A DNA stretch of 64,000 bases from Thiothrix lacustris DSM 21227 (GTDB lineage: Bacteria; Pseudomonadota; Gammaproteobacteria; Thiotrichales; Thiotrichaceae), in contig NZ_JHYQ01000019.1 in the NCBI RefSeq assembly GCF_000621325.1, forward strand, positions 1 through 64,000, read 5' to 3'. A program made the position numbers and the translations under genes. Position 1 is the first letter of the stretch. Each line of letters begins with the position of its first letter. Below the pieces are notes generated by a model, which saw nothing but the letters and a program-made list of their open reading frames with translations, was not told the origin of the DNA and made no database searches. Positions 45,188 through 55,159 of this stretch are shown here, in pieces.

Positions 45188-46192
45188 ATGACCTCGAAAA
45201 CAACAGAATTACTGAAACCGCGTAATGTTCATGTGCAAGAGACAGGTTTAAACACCTATCGCATCACACTTGAACCGTTAGAGCGTGGTTTTGGACACAC
45301 ACTGGGTAATGCTCTGCGCCGCATTTTACTGTCTTCTATTCCAGGCAGTGCAGTGACAGAAGTGCAGATCACTGGTGTGGTACATGAATACACCAGTATC
45401 GAAGGTGTGCAAGAAGACGTAGTTGAGATTCTTTTGAATCTCAAAAATCTGGCGATTCGTCTCAATGCTCGTGATGAAGCTACCCTGACCCTTAAGAAAA
45501 AAGGTAAAGGCGTTGTAACAGCGGCGGACATTGAACGTGATCATGATATTGAGATCATTAACCCGGATCATGTTATTGCGCACATCACCAAGGACGACAC
45601 TGAGCTGGAAATGAGCCTGACGATCACTCGTGGTCGTGGCTATCAACCAGCTTCTGTACGCCGTGGCCCTGATTCACCGGAATTGCCATTAGGCACTCTG
45701 GTGTTAGATGCCAGTTATAGCCCAATCACGCGTGTTGCTTACAACGTAGACAGCGCCCGTGTTGAGCAGCGTACTGATATGGACAAGCTGGTGCTGGAAA
45801 TCCAGACTAATGGTTCCGTTAATGCGGAAGAATCCATTGGTATGGCAGCACAGATTCTGCAACAGCAATTGGCCGTGTTCTTTGATCTTCGTATTGAAGA
45901 GCCTGTCCGCCGTGAAGAATCTCAACCAGAAATTGACCCGATTCTGTTGCGTCCGGTTGACGATCTGGAACTGACTGTACGTTCAGCGAACTGCCTGAAA
46001 GCAGAGAACCTGTTCTACATCGGTGATCTTGTGCAACGTACTGAGACTGAATTGCTGAAGACACCAAATCTGGGCAAGAAGTCCTTAACTGAAATTAAAG
46101 ATGTGCTGGCACAGCATGGTCTGACACTGGGTGCTAAGTTGGATAACTGGCCGCCAGCAGGTCTTGATCACCGTGACAGCAAAGTGGCTTAA
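45188..46192 (+). CDS. rpoA: RNA polymerase alpha subunit
   Basis: The 334-residue product has an N-terminal assembly domain ([18 protein letters not shown]) and a C-terminal domain that binds UP elements and activators ([29 protein letters not shown]). The start is ATG 45188 after GAGAGGAAAA; the longer reading from 45164 is not needed. Confidence 0.98.
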   Translation: MTSKTTELLKPRNVHVQETGLNTYRITLEPLERGFGHTLGNALRRILLSSIPGSAVTEVQITGVVHEYTSIEGVQEDVVEILLNLKNLAIRLNARDEATLTLKKKGKGVVTAADIERDHDIEIINPDHVIAHITKDDTELEMSLTITRGRGYQPASVRRGPDSPELPLGTLVLDASYSPITRVAYNVDSARVEQRTDMDKLVLEIQTNGSVNAEESIGMAAQILQQQLAVFFDLRIEEPVRREESQPEIDPILLRPVDDLELTVRSANCLKAENLFYIGDLVQRTETELLKTPNLGKKSLTEIKDVLAQHGLTLGAKLDNWPPAGLDHRDSKVA

Positions 46193-46217
46193 CCACGGGT
46201 TTTGAAGGATATAGAAG

Positions 46218-46601
46218 ATGCGTCACCGTAATACTGGTCGTCAATTAAGCCGCGATAGCAGCGCCCGTAAAGCCCTGCTGCAAGCTTTGACAAACTCACT
46301 GCTTCGTCACGAGACGATCAAAACAACTCTGCCAAAGGCCAAGGAATTGCGCCGTGTAGCAGAGCCATTGATCACTCGTGCCAAAGAAGACTCTGTACAC
46401 AACCGCCGTATCGCTTTCTCGCGCTTGCGTGATAAAGAAATAGTTGGCAAATTGTTCAACGACCTTGGGCCACGTTTTAAAGAACGCCAAGGTGGTTATT
46501 TGCGTATCATCAAGTGTGGTTTCCGTGCTGGTGATAATGCGCCGATGGCTTATGTTGCACTGGTTGATGAGGCAGATGCTGCACAAGCTGCAGCAGAGTA
46601 A
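46218..46601 (+). CDS. rplQ: Ribosomal protein L17
   Basis: L17 (127 residues) lies near the tunnel exit. [20 protein letters not shown] and [17 protein letters not shown] are conserved. It is the last gene of the core block and is followed by a strong terminator. Confidence 0.97.
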   Translation: MRHRNTGRQLSRDSSARKALLQALTNSLLRHETIKTTLPKAKELRRVAEPLITRAKEDSVHNRRIAFSRLRDKEIVGKLFNDLGPRFKERQGGYLRIIKCGFRAGDNAPMAYVALVDEADAAQAAAE

Positions 46602-46623
46602 GCAAACGCTTCATGCTTCCTGA

Positions 46624-46648
46624 AAGGCCGACTTCGTTCGGCCTTTTT
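46624..46648 (+). terminator. Intrinsic terminator after rplQ
   Basis: AAGGCCGA and TCGGCCTT form an 8-bp stem over CTTCGT, followed by TTT. It closes the transcript that began upstream in the ribosomal block. Confidence 0.85.
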
Positions 46649-46673
46649 GCGTTTCTTTTATTCAGGGGATGGT

Positions 46674-47051
46674 ATGGAAAACAACCCACAAGTCGTAACT
46701 GCTGACAGTGCGCGTAAAACTGCAAAGTTCTTTTATTACGGTAATCTACTCTCTGTACTTATTCCTTTTCCAATCTTTATTCTATGGTTTGGCGCAGGAA
46801 TACTCGTGTATGCCATGCTTCGCCACCACCCAAACCCACGGGTAGGCTATTATACCCAGATAGCCACTTACCATTATTACGGTTTGGCCGGTGGTCTAGT
46901 TCCTATATTGACGTTTGCTCCTGGTGACTTTTTTGCGAACTGGTGGTGGGCGTTATGGATTGTTTGCGTCGTGATACTGGTTCCGCTGTCTATTCGCGAG
47001 TTGCTGCGAATTAACCGTGAAACATGGCACGATACTGTTAAGTCTCACTGA
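46674..47051 (+). CDS. Small membrane protein of unknown function
   Basis: From ATG 46674 (after CAGGGGATGG) the product has 125 residues. It contains three hydrophobic stretches, roughly residues 25-50, 70-87 and 92-112, rich in aromatic residues ([22 protein letters not shown]). The ends are polar. I do not recognise a family. It overlaps nothing and sits ten bases before bioB, so it may be transcribed with it, though a role in biotin synthesis is not implied. Confidence 0.7.
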   Translation: MENNPQVVTADSARKTAKFFYYGNLLSVLIPFPIFILWFGAGILVYAMLRHHPNPRVGYYTQIATYHYYGLAGGLVPILTFAPGDFFANWWWALWIVCVVILVPLSIRELLRINRETWHDTVKSH

Positions 47052-47061
47052 GGAGTGGACA

Positions 47062-48033
47062 ATGTCTGAATTACGTCATGATTGGCACATCGAAGAAATC
47101 AATGCCTTGCTGGCAATGCCGTTCAGTGATTTGATGTTCAAAGCGCACGAGGTGCATCTGGAGCATTTTCCAAGTAATCAAGTGCAAGTTAGTACCCTAT
47201 TGAGTATTAAAACAGGCGCTTGCCCAGAAGATTGTGGATATTGTTCTCAAAGTGCTACCAATGACACTTCGCTTGAGCGAGAGCGCCTGTTGCCCTTACA
47301 GGAGGTCATCGATTCAGCCAAAACTGCGCAAGCAAATGGTGCTACCCGCTTCTGTATGGGGGCTGCATGGCGTAACCCAACTGACAAGAACCTTGAGCGT
47401 GTGATTGACATGGTTCAGGCTGTCAAAGGCATGGGGCTGGAAACCTGTGTTACTTTGGGAATGCTTACGGATAGGCAGGCAGGCCGCCTTAAGGATGCAG
47501 GGCTAGATTATTACAACCATAATCTTGATACCTCACCTGAGTTTTACGGTAGCGTGATATCCACCCGTACTTTTCAGGATCGTTTGGATACGCTAGAGCA
47601 CGTGCGTAATGCAGGTATCAACGTTTGTTCGGGTGGCATTCTAGGTATGGGTGAAACGCGTTTAGACCGTGCCCGTTTATTGCAGCAATTGGCGAATCTG
47701 AAATTCCATCCTGAATCTGTGCCTATCAATGATCTGGTCAAGATTAAGGGAACGCCATTAGCGGGCGTAGACAAGCTTGACCCGTTTGAGTTTATCCGTA
47801 CTGTTGCAGCAGCGCGAATCATGATGCCTAAATCTTACGTGCGCCTCTCGGCAGGTCGTAATGATATGACCGACGAAATGCAGGCATGGTGTTTCTTTGC
47901 AGGCGCCAATTCTATTTTTTATGGCGAAAAACTGCTAACAACTGAAAATCCCGCTGAAAGTCACGACCAGCAACTGTTCACCCGATTGGGAATTGTGGCT
48001 GAAGCCGGAAAAGCTGGCAGCACCCACCTGTAA
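47062..48033 (+). CDS. bioB: Biotin synthase
   Basis: BioB is a radical-SAM enzyme that inserts sulfur into dethiobiotin, the last step of biotin synthesis. The 323 residues have the cluster motif CPEDCGYC with Cys54, Cys58 and Cys61. Further conserved blocks are [24 protein letters not shown] and SAGRNDM. The start is ATG 47062 after GAGGAG; an in-frame reading from 47017 would overlap the preceding gene. No other bio genes are in the window. Confidence 0.97.
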   Translation: MSELRHDWHIEEINALLAMPFSDLMFKAHEVHLEHFPSNQVQVSTLLSIKTGACPEDCGYCSQSATNDTSLERERLLPLQEVIDSAKTAQANGATRFCMGAAWRNPTDKNLERVIDMVQAVKGMGLETCVTLGMLTDRQAGRLKDAGLDYYNHNLDTSPEFYGSVISTRTFQDRLDTLEHVRNAGINVCSGGILGMGETRLDRARLLQQLANLKFHPESVPINDLVKIKGTPLAGVDKLDPFEFIRTVAAARIMMPKSYVRLSAGRNDMTDEMQAWCFFAGANSIFYGEKLLTTENPAESHDQQLFTRLGIVAEAGKAGSTHL

Positions 48034-48046
48034 GGAGTAGGGCATC

Positions 48047-49918
48047 ATGCATTACCCACAACCCTATGATGTCATCGTTATCGGCGGCGGACACGCCGGA
48101 ACCGAGGCGGCTCTAGCGGCGGCACGGATGGGGCAGCGTACCCTGTTGTTGACCCACAATATCGAAACCATTGGCGCGATGAGCTGCAATCCCGCTATCG
48201 GCGGTATTGGTAAAGGCCATTTGGTCAAGGAAGTCGATGCGCTGGGCGGCGCAATGGCGCACGCCGCCGACCGGGGTGGTATCCAGTTCCGCACCCTCAA
48301 TTCCAGCAAAGGTGCGGCGGTGCGTGCAACCCGTGCGCAGGCTGACCGGGTACGTTACAAGGCGGCGATTCGTACCATCGTTGAGAACCAGCCTAATCTG
48401 CACATGTTCCAGCAAGCGGTCGATGATTTGCTGGTGGAAGGCGATACCGTCGTCGGGGTGCGAACCCAAATGGGCTTGAGCTTTACAGCGCGTGCGGTAG
48501 TGCTGACATCGGGGACGTTTCTTGCGGGTAAAATTCACATTGGCTTGAGCAACCATGCGGGAGGTCGGGCAGGTGATCCGCCTTCGATGGCGCTGGCGGA
48601 ACGCTTGCGTGAACTGCCGTTTCGTGTGGATCGTCTGAAAACAGGCACACCGCCGCGTATTGATGCCCGTAGCATCGACTTCAGCAAGCTCGAAGAGCAG
48701 CCAGGTGATACGCCGACCCCAGTATTTTCCTTTTTGGGCAACGTGGATGAGCACCCGCCGCAAGTTTCTTGCCACATCACCTATACCAATCCCCAGACGC
48801 ACGACATCATTCGCAGCGGGCTGGATCGTTCGCCGATGTACACCGGCGTGATTGAAGGCATAGGCCCGCGTTACTGCCCGTCGATTGAAGACAAGGTAGT
48901 GCGTTTTGCCGATAAGGATCGTCACCAGATTTTCATCGAGCCGGAAGGGCTGGATACCCACGAAGTCTACCCCAACGGTATTTCCACCAGTTTGCCGTTT
49001 GATGTGCAGTATGCGTTGGTGCGCTCAATGGCAGGTTTGGAAAATGCACATATTACTCGCCCCGGCTACGCGATCGAATACGACTTTTTCGACCCGCGTG
49101 ACCTGAAGCCGACGCTGGAAACCAAAGCGATGCACGGCCTGTTTTTTGCCGGGCAAATCAATGGCACAACAGGCTACGAAGAAGCCGCTGCTCAAGGCTT
49201 GCTGGCGGGTTTGAATGCCGGGTTGTACGCGCAGGAAAAAGACGGTTGGTCGCCGCGTCGTGATCAGGCTTACCTCGGTGTATTGGTGGACGATTTGATT
49301 ACCTTGGGCACGAAAGAACCGTACCGCATGTTCACCAGCCGCGCCGAGCACCGTTTATTGTTGCGTGAAGACAATGCTGATCTGCGTTTGACTGAACAGG
49401 GTAGGGCGCTGGGCTTGGTGGATGACACCCGCTGGGCGGCCTTCTGCGAAAAACGCGAAGCTATCGAGCTGGAACAGCAACGTTTGCGCTCCACAGTATT
49501 ACAACCGAATGCTGTTAGTGCGGAAGACAGCCAGCGTGTGTTTGGTGATGTTTTATCGCGGGATTACAAGCTGCATGACTTGTTGCGCCGTCCGAATGTC
49601 ACTTACGCAGATTTAACAGGCTTGCCTGCCGTAGGGAGTCCGGTGACGGATGAAAAAGTGGCAGAGCAGGTCGAAATCCAGTGCAAATACGCCGGTTACA
49701 TCGAGCGTCAGCAAGGCGAAATCGACAAACAGCGCCGCCATGAGGAAACCCGCTTGCCGGATTGGCTGGATTACGCACAGGTACGCGGTTTATCCAACGA
49801 AGTCCGCCAGAAATTGCAGAGCCAACGCCCGGTTACTATTGGTCAGGCTGCCCGCACGCCGGGAATTACACCAGCCGCCATTTCATTGTTATTGGTTCAC
49901 TTGAAAAAGGCGGGTTAA
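48047..49918 (+). CDS. mnmG: tRNA uridine-34 modification enzyme MnmG
   Basis: MnmG (GidA), with MnmE, installs carboxymethylaminomethyl at U34 of several tRNAs. The 623 residues show the FAD-binding [17 protein letters not shown] near the N-terminus, [22 protein letters not shown] and the C-terminal helical domain with [14 protein letters not shown]. rsmG follows by three bases, the classic gidAB pair. Confidence 0.97.
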   Translation: MHYPQPYDVIVIGGGHAGTEAALAAARMGQRTLLLTHNIETIGAMSCNPAIGGIGKGHLVKEVDALGGAMAHAADRGGIQFRTLNSSKGAAVRATRAQADRVRYKAAIRTIVENQPNLHMFQQAVDDLLVEGDTVVGVRTQMGLSFTARAVVLTSGTFLAGKIHIGLSNHAGGRAGDPPSMALAERLRELPFRVDRLKTGTPPRIDARSIDFSKLEEQPGDTPTPVFSFLGNVDEHPPQVSCHITYTNPQTHDIIRSGLDRSPMYTGVIEGIGPRYCPSIEDKVVRFADKDRHQIFIEPEGLDTHEVYPNGISTSLPFDVQYALVRSMAGLENAHITRPGYAIEYDFFDPRDLKPTLETKAMHGLFFAGQINGTTGYEEAAAQGLLAGLNAGLYAQEKDGWSPRRDQAYLGVLVDDLITLGTKEPYRMFTSRAEHRLLLREDNADLRLTEQGRALGLVDDTRWAAFCEKREAIELEQQRLRSTVLQPNAVSAEDSQRVFGDVLSRDYKLHDLLRRPNVTYADLTGLPAVGSPVTDEKVAEQVEIQCKYAGYIERQQGEIDKQRRHEETRLPDWLDYAQVRGLSNEVRQKLQSQRPVTIGQAARTPGITPAAISLLLVHLKKAG

Positions 49919-49921
49919 GGC

Positions 49922-50494
49922 ATGGATGCGCATGAAACACAGTTACTTAACCGTTACCTGCAACTGCTGCAACGCTGGAACAAGGTCTACAACCTGACCG
50001 CTGTGCGTGATCCGGCTGAAATGCAATCTTTGCACATTGCTGACAGCATTAGTGTTGCGCCCTATTTACGCGGGGAAACCTGTCTCGATGTGGGTAGTGG
50101 TGCTGGCTTGCCGGGAATCCCGCTGGCTATCCTCCAGCCTGAACGCCATTTCACCCTGCTGGACACCAATGGTAAAAAGACCCGATTTATACAGCAAGCG
50201 GTGCTGGAGTTGGGTTTGAAGAACGTTACGGTGATTCAGACACGGGTGGAAAGCTGGCAGCCTGCTGGGCATTTTGACGCAATTATTAGCCGTGCTTTTG
50301 CCTCGCTCCGGGATTTTGTGACCTTTACCGGAAAACATGCCGGTGAAAATGGTATCCTCTATGCGATGAAGGGGCGCTACCCCGCCAGCGAGTTGGCAGA
50401 GCTTCCCATGGGCTGGCAAATGACTGCTCAGCATCCTCTACATGTGCCGGGTCTGGATGCAGAGAGGCATCTCTTGGAATTACAGCGAGACTAA
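49922..50494 (+). CDS. rsmG: 16S rRNA (guanine-527 N7) methyltransferase RsmG
   Basis: RsmG (GidB) methylates G527 of 16S rRNA; its loss gives low-level streptomycin resistance in other bacteria. The 190 residues contain the SAM-binding CLDVGSGAGLPGIPLA, NKVYNLTAVRDPAEM near the start and ISRAFASLRDFV. The gene lies between mnmG and parA, which is common near the replication origin. Confidence 0.95.
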   Translation: MDAHETQLLNRYLQLLQRWNKVYNLTAVRDPAEMQSLHIADSISVAPYLRGETCLDVGSGAGLPGIPLAILQPERHFTLLDTNGKKTRFIQQAVLELGLKNVTVIQTRVESWQPAGHFDAIISRAFASLRDFVTFTGKHAGENGILYAMKGRYPASELAELPMGWQMTAQHPLHVPGLDAERHLLELQRD

Positions 50495-50498
50495 ACCC

Positions 50499-51293
50499 AT
50501 GACGCGAGTTATCGCCATCGCCAACCAGAAAGGTGGCGTGGGTAAAACCACGACCGCTGTTAATTTAGCTGCATCTCTCGCCGCGATGAAGCGTCGTATT
50601 TTATTGGTGGATATCGACCCTCAAGGCAACGCTACCACCGGTGTTGGTTTAGAGAAGCATGGGCAAGCGGTGACATTAACAGATGTTCTGTTGGGAGAGG
50701 CTCAGGCTGTTGATATTCTGGAAGAATTGCCCAATAGTATGCTGCACGTGCTACCCGGTTCACCGGATGTCACGATTGCAGAAGTGAAGCTGATGAACTC
50801 TGCGCGACGTGAATACCACTTACGTGACGCCTTAGCACCCTTACTCGATAGCTATGATTATATTCTGATTGACTGTCCACCTTCACTAAACATGTTGACG
50901 GTGAACGCGCTGGTGGCTGCGGATGGTGTGATAATTCCCATGCAATGTGAGTACTATGCATTGGAAGGCTTGAGTGCTTTAGTCGGGACAATTGAACGCA
51001 TTACACAAACCGCCAACCCCCAATTGAAAGTCATGGGATTGGTGCGAACAATGTACGATCCACGCAGCAATTTAGCTCGCGATGTTTCCGAGCAGATCCA
51101 TGCTTTCTTTAGGAATAAAGTTTATAGCACGGCTATTCCGCGTAATATTCGTTTGGCAGAAGCGCCTAGCCATGGCTTGTCAGCACTTGAATACGATAAA
51201 GGTTCCCGTGGTGCATTAGCATACCTAGCCTTAGCGGCTGAAATGCTACGTAAGGATGGAGCGATCATTGCAGCGGATGGAGAGCAGGCGTAG
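50499..51293 (+). CDS. parA: ParA chromosome-partitioning ATPase
   Basis: ParA (Soj) is a Walker-type ATPase that drives origin segregation with ParB. The 264 residues open with MTRVIAIANQKGGVGKTT, the deviant Walker A with its signature Lys near residue 11. Walker A' and B follow (LLVDIDPQGNATTG, ILIDCPPSLNMLT). The start is ATG 50499, four bases after rsmG; a longer in-frame reading lies inside rsmG. Confidence 0.96.
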   Translation: MTRVIAIANQKGGVGKTTTAVNLAASLAAMKRRILLVDIDPQGNATTGVGLEKHGQAVTLTDVLLGEAQAVDILEELPNSMLHVLPGSPDVTIAEVKLMNSARREYHLRDALAPLLDSYDYILIDCPPSLNMLTVNALVAADGVIIPMQCEYYALEGLSALVGTIERITQTANPQLKVMGLVRTMYDPRSNLARDVSEQIHAFFRNKVYSTAIPRNIRLAEAPSHGLSALEYDKGSRGALAYLALAAEMLRKDGAIIAADGEQA

Positions 51294-52144
51294 TGAAGAA
51301 GCAAGCGTTAGGTCGTGGTCTTGAGATGTTGCTGAGTTCAGCGCGAGGTGATGCTGAACAAATCGATGATATTAGTTTGAAAAAACTGCCGATAGAGCGC
51401 ATTCGTCCGGGGCAGTACCAGCCTCGCACGCGTATGGATCCTGATGCGTTGCAGGAACTAGCCGATTCTATTCAAGCTCAAGGCTTGGTGCAGCCTGTCG
51501 TGGTGCGTAAGCTCGGCGGTGGGGAATACGAGCTGATTGCGGGTGAGCGTCGCTGGCGGGCTTCACAGATGGCTGGTTTGCACGAAATTCCTGCGATTGT
51601 GCGTGAGATTCCCGATCAAGCCGCCGCCGCAATGTCGTTGATCGAAAATATCCAACGTGAAGATCTCAATGCTTTGGAAGAGGCGAGTGCTCTGCGTCGC
51701 TTGATTGATGAGTTTGGCTTAACCCACCAGCAAACCGCTGAAGCGGTCGGGCGCTCTCGTGCTGCGGTCACCAATTTGTTGCGGTTACTGGATTTACAGC
51801 CTGAAACCAAGGCATTCGTGGATGCAGGGCAACTTGAAATGGGTCATGCGCGTGCATTACTGGCTTTGCAAGGCCAACAGCAGGTGGATATCGCCCAGCA
51901 GGTTGCTCAGCGGCAGATGTCTGTGCGTGAAACAGAGCGTCTAGTTAAAAACACATTAGCGGTAGGGCAGAAGCCTATTGCCGAGGTTCGGCTATCCCCT
52001 GATGTGGTGAAATTGGAAAAAACCCTTACCGATACCCTTGGTGCGAAAGTAGCCATTCGTTACAATCGTGCAGGAAAAGGTAAACTTATCATTGAATACA
52101 ATAGCTTAGATGAGCTTGATGGTATTCTTGATCATATTCAGTAA
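51293..52144 (+). CDS. parB: ParB chromosome-partitioning protein
   Basis: ParB (Spo0J) is the CTPase and parS-binding clamp. The 283 residues begin at GTG 51293, overlapping the parA stop by one base (TAGTG). Conserved parts are the CTP-binding QYQPRTRMDPDALQELADSI, GERRWRASQMAG and ENIQREDLN, then a helix-turn-helix (LTHQQTAEAVGRSRAAVTNLLRLL) and a C-terminal dimerisation domain. I found no convincing parS site in the window. Confidence 0.96.
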   Translation: MKKQALGRGLEMLLSSARGDAEQIDDISLKKLPIERIRPGQYQPRTRMDPDALQELADSIQAQGLVQPVVVRKLGGGEYELIAGERRWRASQMAGLHEIPAIVREIPDQAAAAMSLIENIQREDLNALEEASALRRLIDEFGLTHQQTAEAVGRSRAAVTNLLRLLDLQPETKAFVDAGQLEMGHARALLALQGQQQVDIAQQVAQRQMSVRETERLVKNTLAVGQKPIAEVRLSPDVVKLEKTLTDTLGAKVAIRYNRAGKGKLIIEYNSLDELDGILDHIQ

Positions 52145-52161
52145 ATATTATGCCCAAGGTG

Positions 52162-52190
52162 TTGCCGCGAAGGAAGAATCGCTGCATAAT
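52162..52190 (+). promoter_or_regulatory. Sigma-70 promoter of rpsT
   Basis: TTGCCG (52162-52167), a 17-base spacer and CATAAT (52185-52190). The predicted start near 52197 gives a leader of about 35 bases. Confidence 0.6.
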
Positions 52191-52231
52191 ACGCCCCTTG
52201 TTTTTCGGATTGGTTTTTCGGGAGAATACCC

Positions 52232-52498
52232 TTGCCTAACATAGCTTCAGCTAAAAAACGTGTTCGCCAGAGCGAAGTAAGCCGTATGCGGAATCGCCAT
52301 ATGCGTACACGTTTGCGCACACAAATTAAAAATGTTCTGCACGCCATTGCTGCGGGCGATCGCGAAGCTGCCCTGTCTGCTTACCAAGCGGCTGTGCCTG
52401 TGATTGACTCCATTGCTGACAAAGGCATTATTCACAAGAATAAAGCAGCTCGTCATAAAAGCCGTCTGAACGCTCACATCAAAGCATTACAAGCTTAA
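52232..52498 (+). CDS. rpsT: Ribosomal protein S20
   Basis: S20 (88 residues) is a primary 16S rRNA binder. It starts at TTG 52232 (MPNIASAKKRVRQ) after GGGAG. No ATG is available nearby, and the family always begins with this sequence. E. coli rpsT also uses a UUG start that takes part in autoregulation, so the rare start is probably functional. Confidence 0.96.
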   Translation: MPNIASAKKRVRQSEVSRMRNRHMRTRLRTQIKNVLHAIAAGDREAALSAYQAAVPVIDSIADKGIIHKNKAARHKSRLNAHIKALQA

Positions 52499-52529
52499 TC
52501 TAAAAGATTGGTTTGAAAAGTTTTCCAAG

Positions 52530-52554
52530 GCCGGTTTGTAATAACCGGCTTTTT
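52530..52554 (+). terminator. Intrinsic terminator after rpsT
   Basis: GCCGGTT and AACCGGC pair over six bases, followed by TTTTT. It isolates rpsT as a single-gene transcript. Confidence 0.85.
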
Positions 52555-52571
52555 GTGTTTGTGTGGTGTTT

Positions 52572-53171
52572 ATGCTAAAAGTTGGTCTGACAGGCGGCAT
52601 CGGTTGTGGAAAGTCTACGGCAGTGCGTCGTTTTCGAGAACTAGGTGTTCCCGTTATTGAGGCTGACTTGATCGCGCGTGAAGTGGTTGCAATTGGGCAA
52701 CCTGCTTTAGATGAAATTGCTACCTTATTTGGACATCAGGCACTGCAAAGTGATGGTGCGCTTAATCGTAGCTGGTTGCGTCAAACCGTTTTTGGCGATT
52801 CTTTACGCCTGCAACAACTTGAGTCCATCCTGCACCCTCGCATTCGTACTGAAATCCTCAATAGAATGGCTGCTTGCACACACAGTGCTTACGTTATTGT
52901 TGATGTCCCTTTGTTGTTTGAAAAGGACTATACTCAACTTTTCGATCGTATTTTAGTGATTGACTGTTTGCCAGATCAGCAACGTACTCGGGTACAGGTT
53001 CGTGATGGTAGTGATGACACGGTGATTAGCTCGATCATGCAGTCACAAATAGAGCGAGAAGCACGTTTACAGCGAGCTAATGATATTATTAGTAATACCT
53101 CGTCAATTACTGATTTCTATGAAAAAATTAATGAAATAAATAATAGATATGTGAAATTTTCAGAGGCTTAG
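52572..53171 (+). CDS. coaE: Dephospho-CoA kinase
   Basis: CoaE phosphorylates dephospho-CoA in the final step of coenzyme A synthesis. The 199 residues from ATG 52572 show the P-loop TGGIGCGKST (about 6-15), VIEADLIAREV and VPLLFEKD. The C-terminal third is AT-rich. coaE followed by zapD is a widespread gammaproteobacterial pairing. Confidence 0.93.
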   Translation: MLKVGLTGGIGCGKSTAVRRFRELGVPVIEADLIAREVVAIGQPALDEIATLFGHQALQSDGALNRSWLRQTVFGDSLRLQQLESILHPRIRTEILNRMAACTHSAYVIVDVPLLFEKDYTQLFDRILVIDCLPDQQRTRVQVRDGSDDTVISSIMQSQIEREARLQRANDIISNTSSITDFYEKINEINNRYVKFSEA

Positions 53172-53288
53172 TTGCTTGTTCTATTAGCTTTTTGGTATAA
53201 AGGCTATTCAATAGGGCTTGCAAAGTATTTTATGATGATTTATGCACAACCGCTGAATGAAGATATTCGCCGAATTTCTGAGCCACAT

Positions 53289-54053
53289 ATGATTGGTTAT
53301 GAACAACCGTTAAACGAGAAAATTCGTCTGTTTATGCGGCTAGAGCTGCTGACAGGAAGGTTTCTATACCATATTTCGAAGGATCCTCAACCTGAGGACA
53401 CGGTAGCAGCCTTACATCTACTGCTCGATCTGTATAATTTGTCTGCCCGTCTTGATGTTAAAAGTGAAATTTTAAAAGAAATTGATCGGATGGGGCAGTC
53501 TGCTCGGTTGTTAATGCGCAAAGAAGATGCTGATGCTACGCGTTTAGATGCAGTATTGGAAAAGCTGAACCATCATAGTGATGTGCTTTATCAGCAACGC
53601 GGGCAGTTAGGCCAGCACCTAAAAAATCATATGTTCTTCAATAGTTTGAGACAAAGATCCACTTTGCCAGGTGGACTTAATGGTTTTGATATTCCATTGT
53701 TTCACTATTGGCAGGAACAATCCATTGATGTACGTATTGATGATTTAAATGAGTGGATCGAGCCATACGTGACGGCTAATGCTGCTGCTCGTGAGCTTTT
53801 AAATATCGTCCGTGATTTCGGTGAGCGTTATGAAGAAGTTGCTAAGGAAGGTTTCTATCAGTCGATGATGGAGGCGCGTAAGCCTTACCAGATGATGCGG
53901 GTGGAGTTGCCGGATAATGTGGATTATTACCCTGAAATCAGTGCTGGCAAACAGCGCTTTACCTTGCGTTTCGTTAATGCAGACATGCTGGCTGAACGTG
54001 GCAAGCAGAACCATAAAGATGTGAAGTTTACATTGGTTTTGTGTTCTTTCTAA
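53289..54053 (+). CDS. zapD: ZapD, Z-ring-associated cell-division protein
   Basis: ZapD bundles FtsZ filaments at midcell. The ZapD/DUF1342 signature starts at GYEQPLNEKIRLFMRLE and continues through LLDLYNLSARLDVKSEILKEI, giving 254 residues from ATG 53289, close to the usual family length. The frame stays open upstream to TTG 53172, which has AGAGG before it and follows coaE without a gap, and to ATG 53232. A reading from TTG would add a hydrophobic N-terminus foreign to this cytosolic protein. The segment YAQPLNEDIRRI just upstream looks like a copy of YEQPLNEKIRLF. Confidence 0.88.
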   Translation: MIGYEQPLNEKIRLFMRLELLTGRFLYHISKDPQPEDTVAALHLLLDLYNLSARLDVKSEILKEIDRMGQSARLLMRKEDADATRLDAVLEKLNHHSDVLYQQRGQLGQHLKNHMFFNSLRQRSTLPGGLNGFDIPLFHYWQEQSIDVRIDDLNEWIEPYVTANAAARELLNIVRDFGERYEEVAKEGFYQSMMEARKPYQMMRVELPDNVDYYPEISAGKQRFTLRFVNADMLAERGKQNHKDVKFTLVLCSF

Positions 54054-54091
54054 GCATTTCAACGGATTGATTCGATAGTTGTTTCGATGAA

Positions 54092-54113
54092 AAACGGGCT
54101 TTTAGGCCCGTTT
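54092..54113 (+). terminator. Terminator between zapD and the DUF2914 gene
   Basis: AAACGGGC and GCCCGTTT pair over TTTTAG, with A-rich and T-rich flanks. It lies between two converging genes and may serve both strands. Confidence 0.75.
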
Positions 54114-54133
54114 CTCAATTCTGACATAGACTT

Positions 54134-54742
54134 CTAGCGTTGAAGTGTATCCCAGATAGCTTGCTTGCTTTTTTCAGGTACGGTCGCAGGTGGTGTGACA
54201 GGTGGTGGTGCGGCAACAACAGGGGTGGTTGCAGGTGCAGGTGCAGGGATAAGTGCTGTATCAGCCGGTACAGCCGCCGGTATAATTGGCTCAACAATTA
54301 ACGTGTCTTGATGTAGGACACTGCCATCACTATCTTGTACAATAACCGTCCATTTTCCGGGTAAGTTAGGTGAAATTGTCTTACTGGAATGTACCCTCCA
54401 TCGCTGTCCCCCCACTGGAAACTGTAAGCCCAGCTGTAATTCACCGTCTTTTTCCCAGCGATGGGTGATGACGTGTCCTTGTAAACCAACAAGTTCAGTG
54501 AAGTAATAGACGGTTTGCCCGGCGCTTATTGTTGCTAGCTGGCTATCTGGTTCACGGTCAGTAATGCCGGTGGTGAATGCTGCCCGTGCTACTTGCGGTG
54601 TTGGCGCAACGACGGGGGTGTTTGCAATGGCTGGTGGTATGGAGGCTGTTGGCGTCGATAAGCTGTCTTCTGCCCATACGCTGTGCGAGGCTAGACTCAT
54701 GATCACTAGCGATACAACCGTTTTCAAGTTTATGTTCAACAT
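54134..54742 (-). CDS. Exported DUF2914 protein with Pro/Ala-rich tail
   Basis: From ATG 54742 (preceded by GAGAG) the product has 202 residues: a signal peptide (MLNINLKTVVSLVIMSLASH, cleavage near VWA-E), a Pro/Thr/Ala linker, then a DUF2914 domain (ARAAFTTGITDREPDSQL, VYYFTELVGLQGHVITHRWE, KWTVIVQDSDGSVL). A second Pro/Ala/Val-rich tail closes it. The ATG at 54769 lacks a ribosome-binding site. DUF2914 has no assigned function; the domain looks like a beta-sandwich. A periplasmic or surface location is inferred from the signal peptide. Confidence 0.8.
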   Translation of the reverse strand: MLNINLKTVVSLVIMSLASHSVWAEDSLSTPTASIPPAIANTPVVAPTPQVARAAFTTGITDREPDSQLATISAGQTVYYFTELVGLQGHVITHRWEKDGELQLGLQFPVGGQRWRVHSSKTISPNLPGKWTVIVQDSDGSVLHQDTLIVEPIIPAAVPADTALIPAPAPATTPVVAAPPPVTPPATVPEKSKQAIWDTLQR

Positions 54743-54907
54743 GTTTTGGGGTTCTCTCTGCAATGACATAATTAGAATATTATGATATTCACTGTTGGTA
54801 GTTTACTGTATTTACACAGTATTCTCCAAAGAATGCCTTGTGTAAGCTTGCCCCTGATGGCAACTTAGGTTTTACTATCTTATTTGCACGATTAAGCAGG
54901 CTCAACT

Positions 54908-55159
54908 ATGGTTAAAAAGCAAACAGAATCTAGTGCGGTGACGGAACCAAACTTCGAGGCTGCAATGGCAGAACTAGAAGGATTGGTACAGCGCATGGAA
55001 GGTGGCGAGTTATCGTTGGAAGATTCCCTCAAAGAATTTGAGCGCGGGGTAAAGCTAACTCGTTTGTGTCAGGCAGCCCTCAAGGTCGCAGAGCAGCGAG
55101 TGAAAGTACTGAGCGCTGATGGTCAGGAGAGTGATTTTGCAGCGCAAGGGGATGTTTAA
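54908..55159 (+). CDS. xseB: Exodeoxyribonuclease VII small subunit
   Basis: XseB (83 residues) forms the XseAB nuclease that degrades single-stranded [23 protein letters not shown] and [15 protein letters not shown] match the family. Its stop overlaps the ispA start (TAATG), as in E. coli. Confidence 0.93.
   Translation: MVKKQTESSAVTEPNFEAAMAELEGLVQRMEGGELSLEDSLKEFERGVKLTRLCQAALKVAEQRVKVLSADGQESDFAAQGDV

Noticed and set aside
48034-52160. Replication origin near mnmG-rsmG-parAB.
   Set aside because: These genes often flank oriC, but there is no noncoding AT-rich region with DnaA boxes here; gaps between the genes are only a few bases, and dnaA and rpmH are absent.
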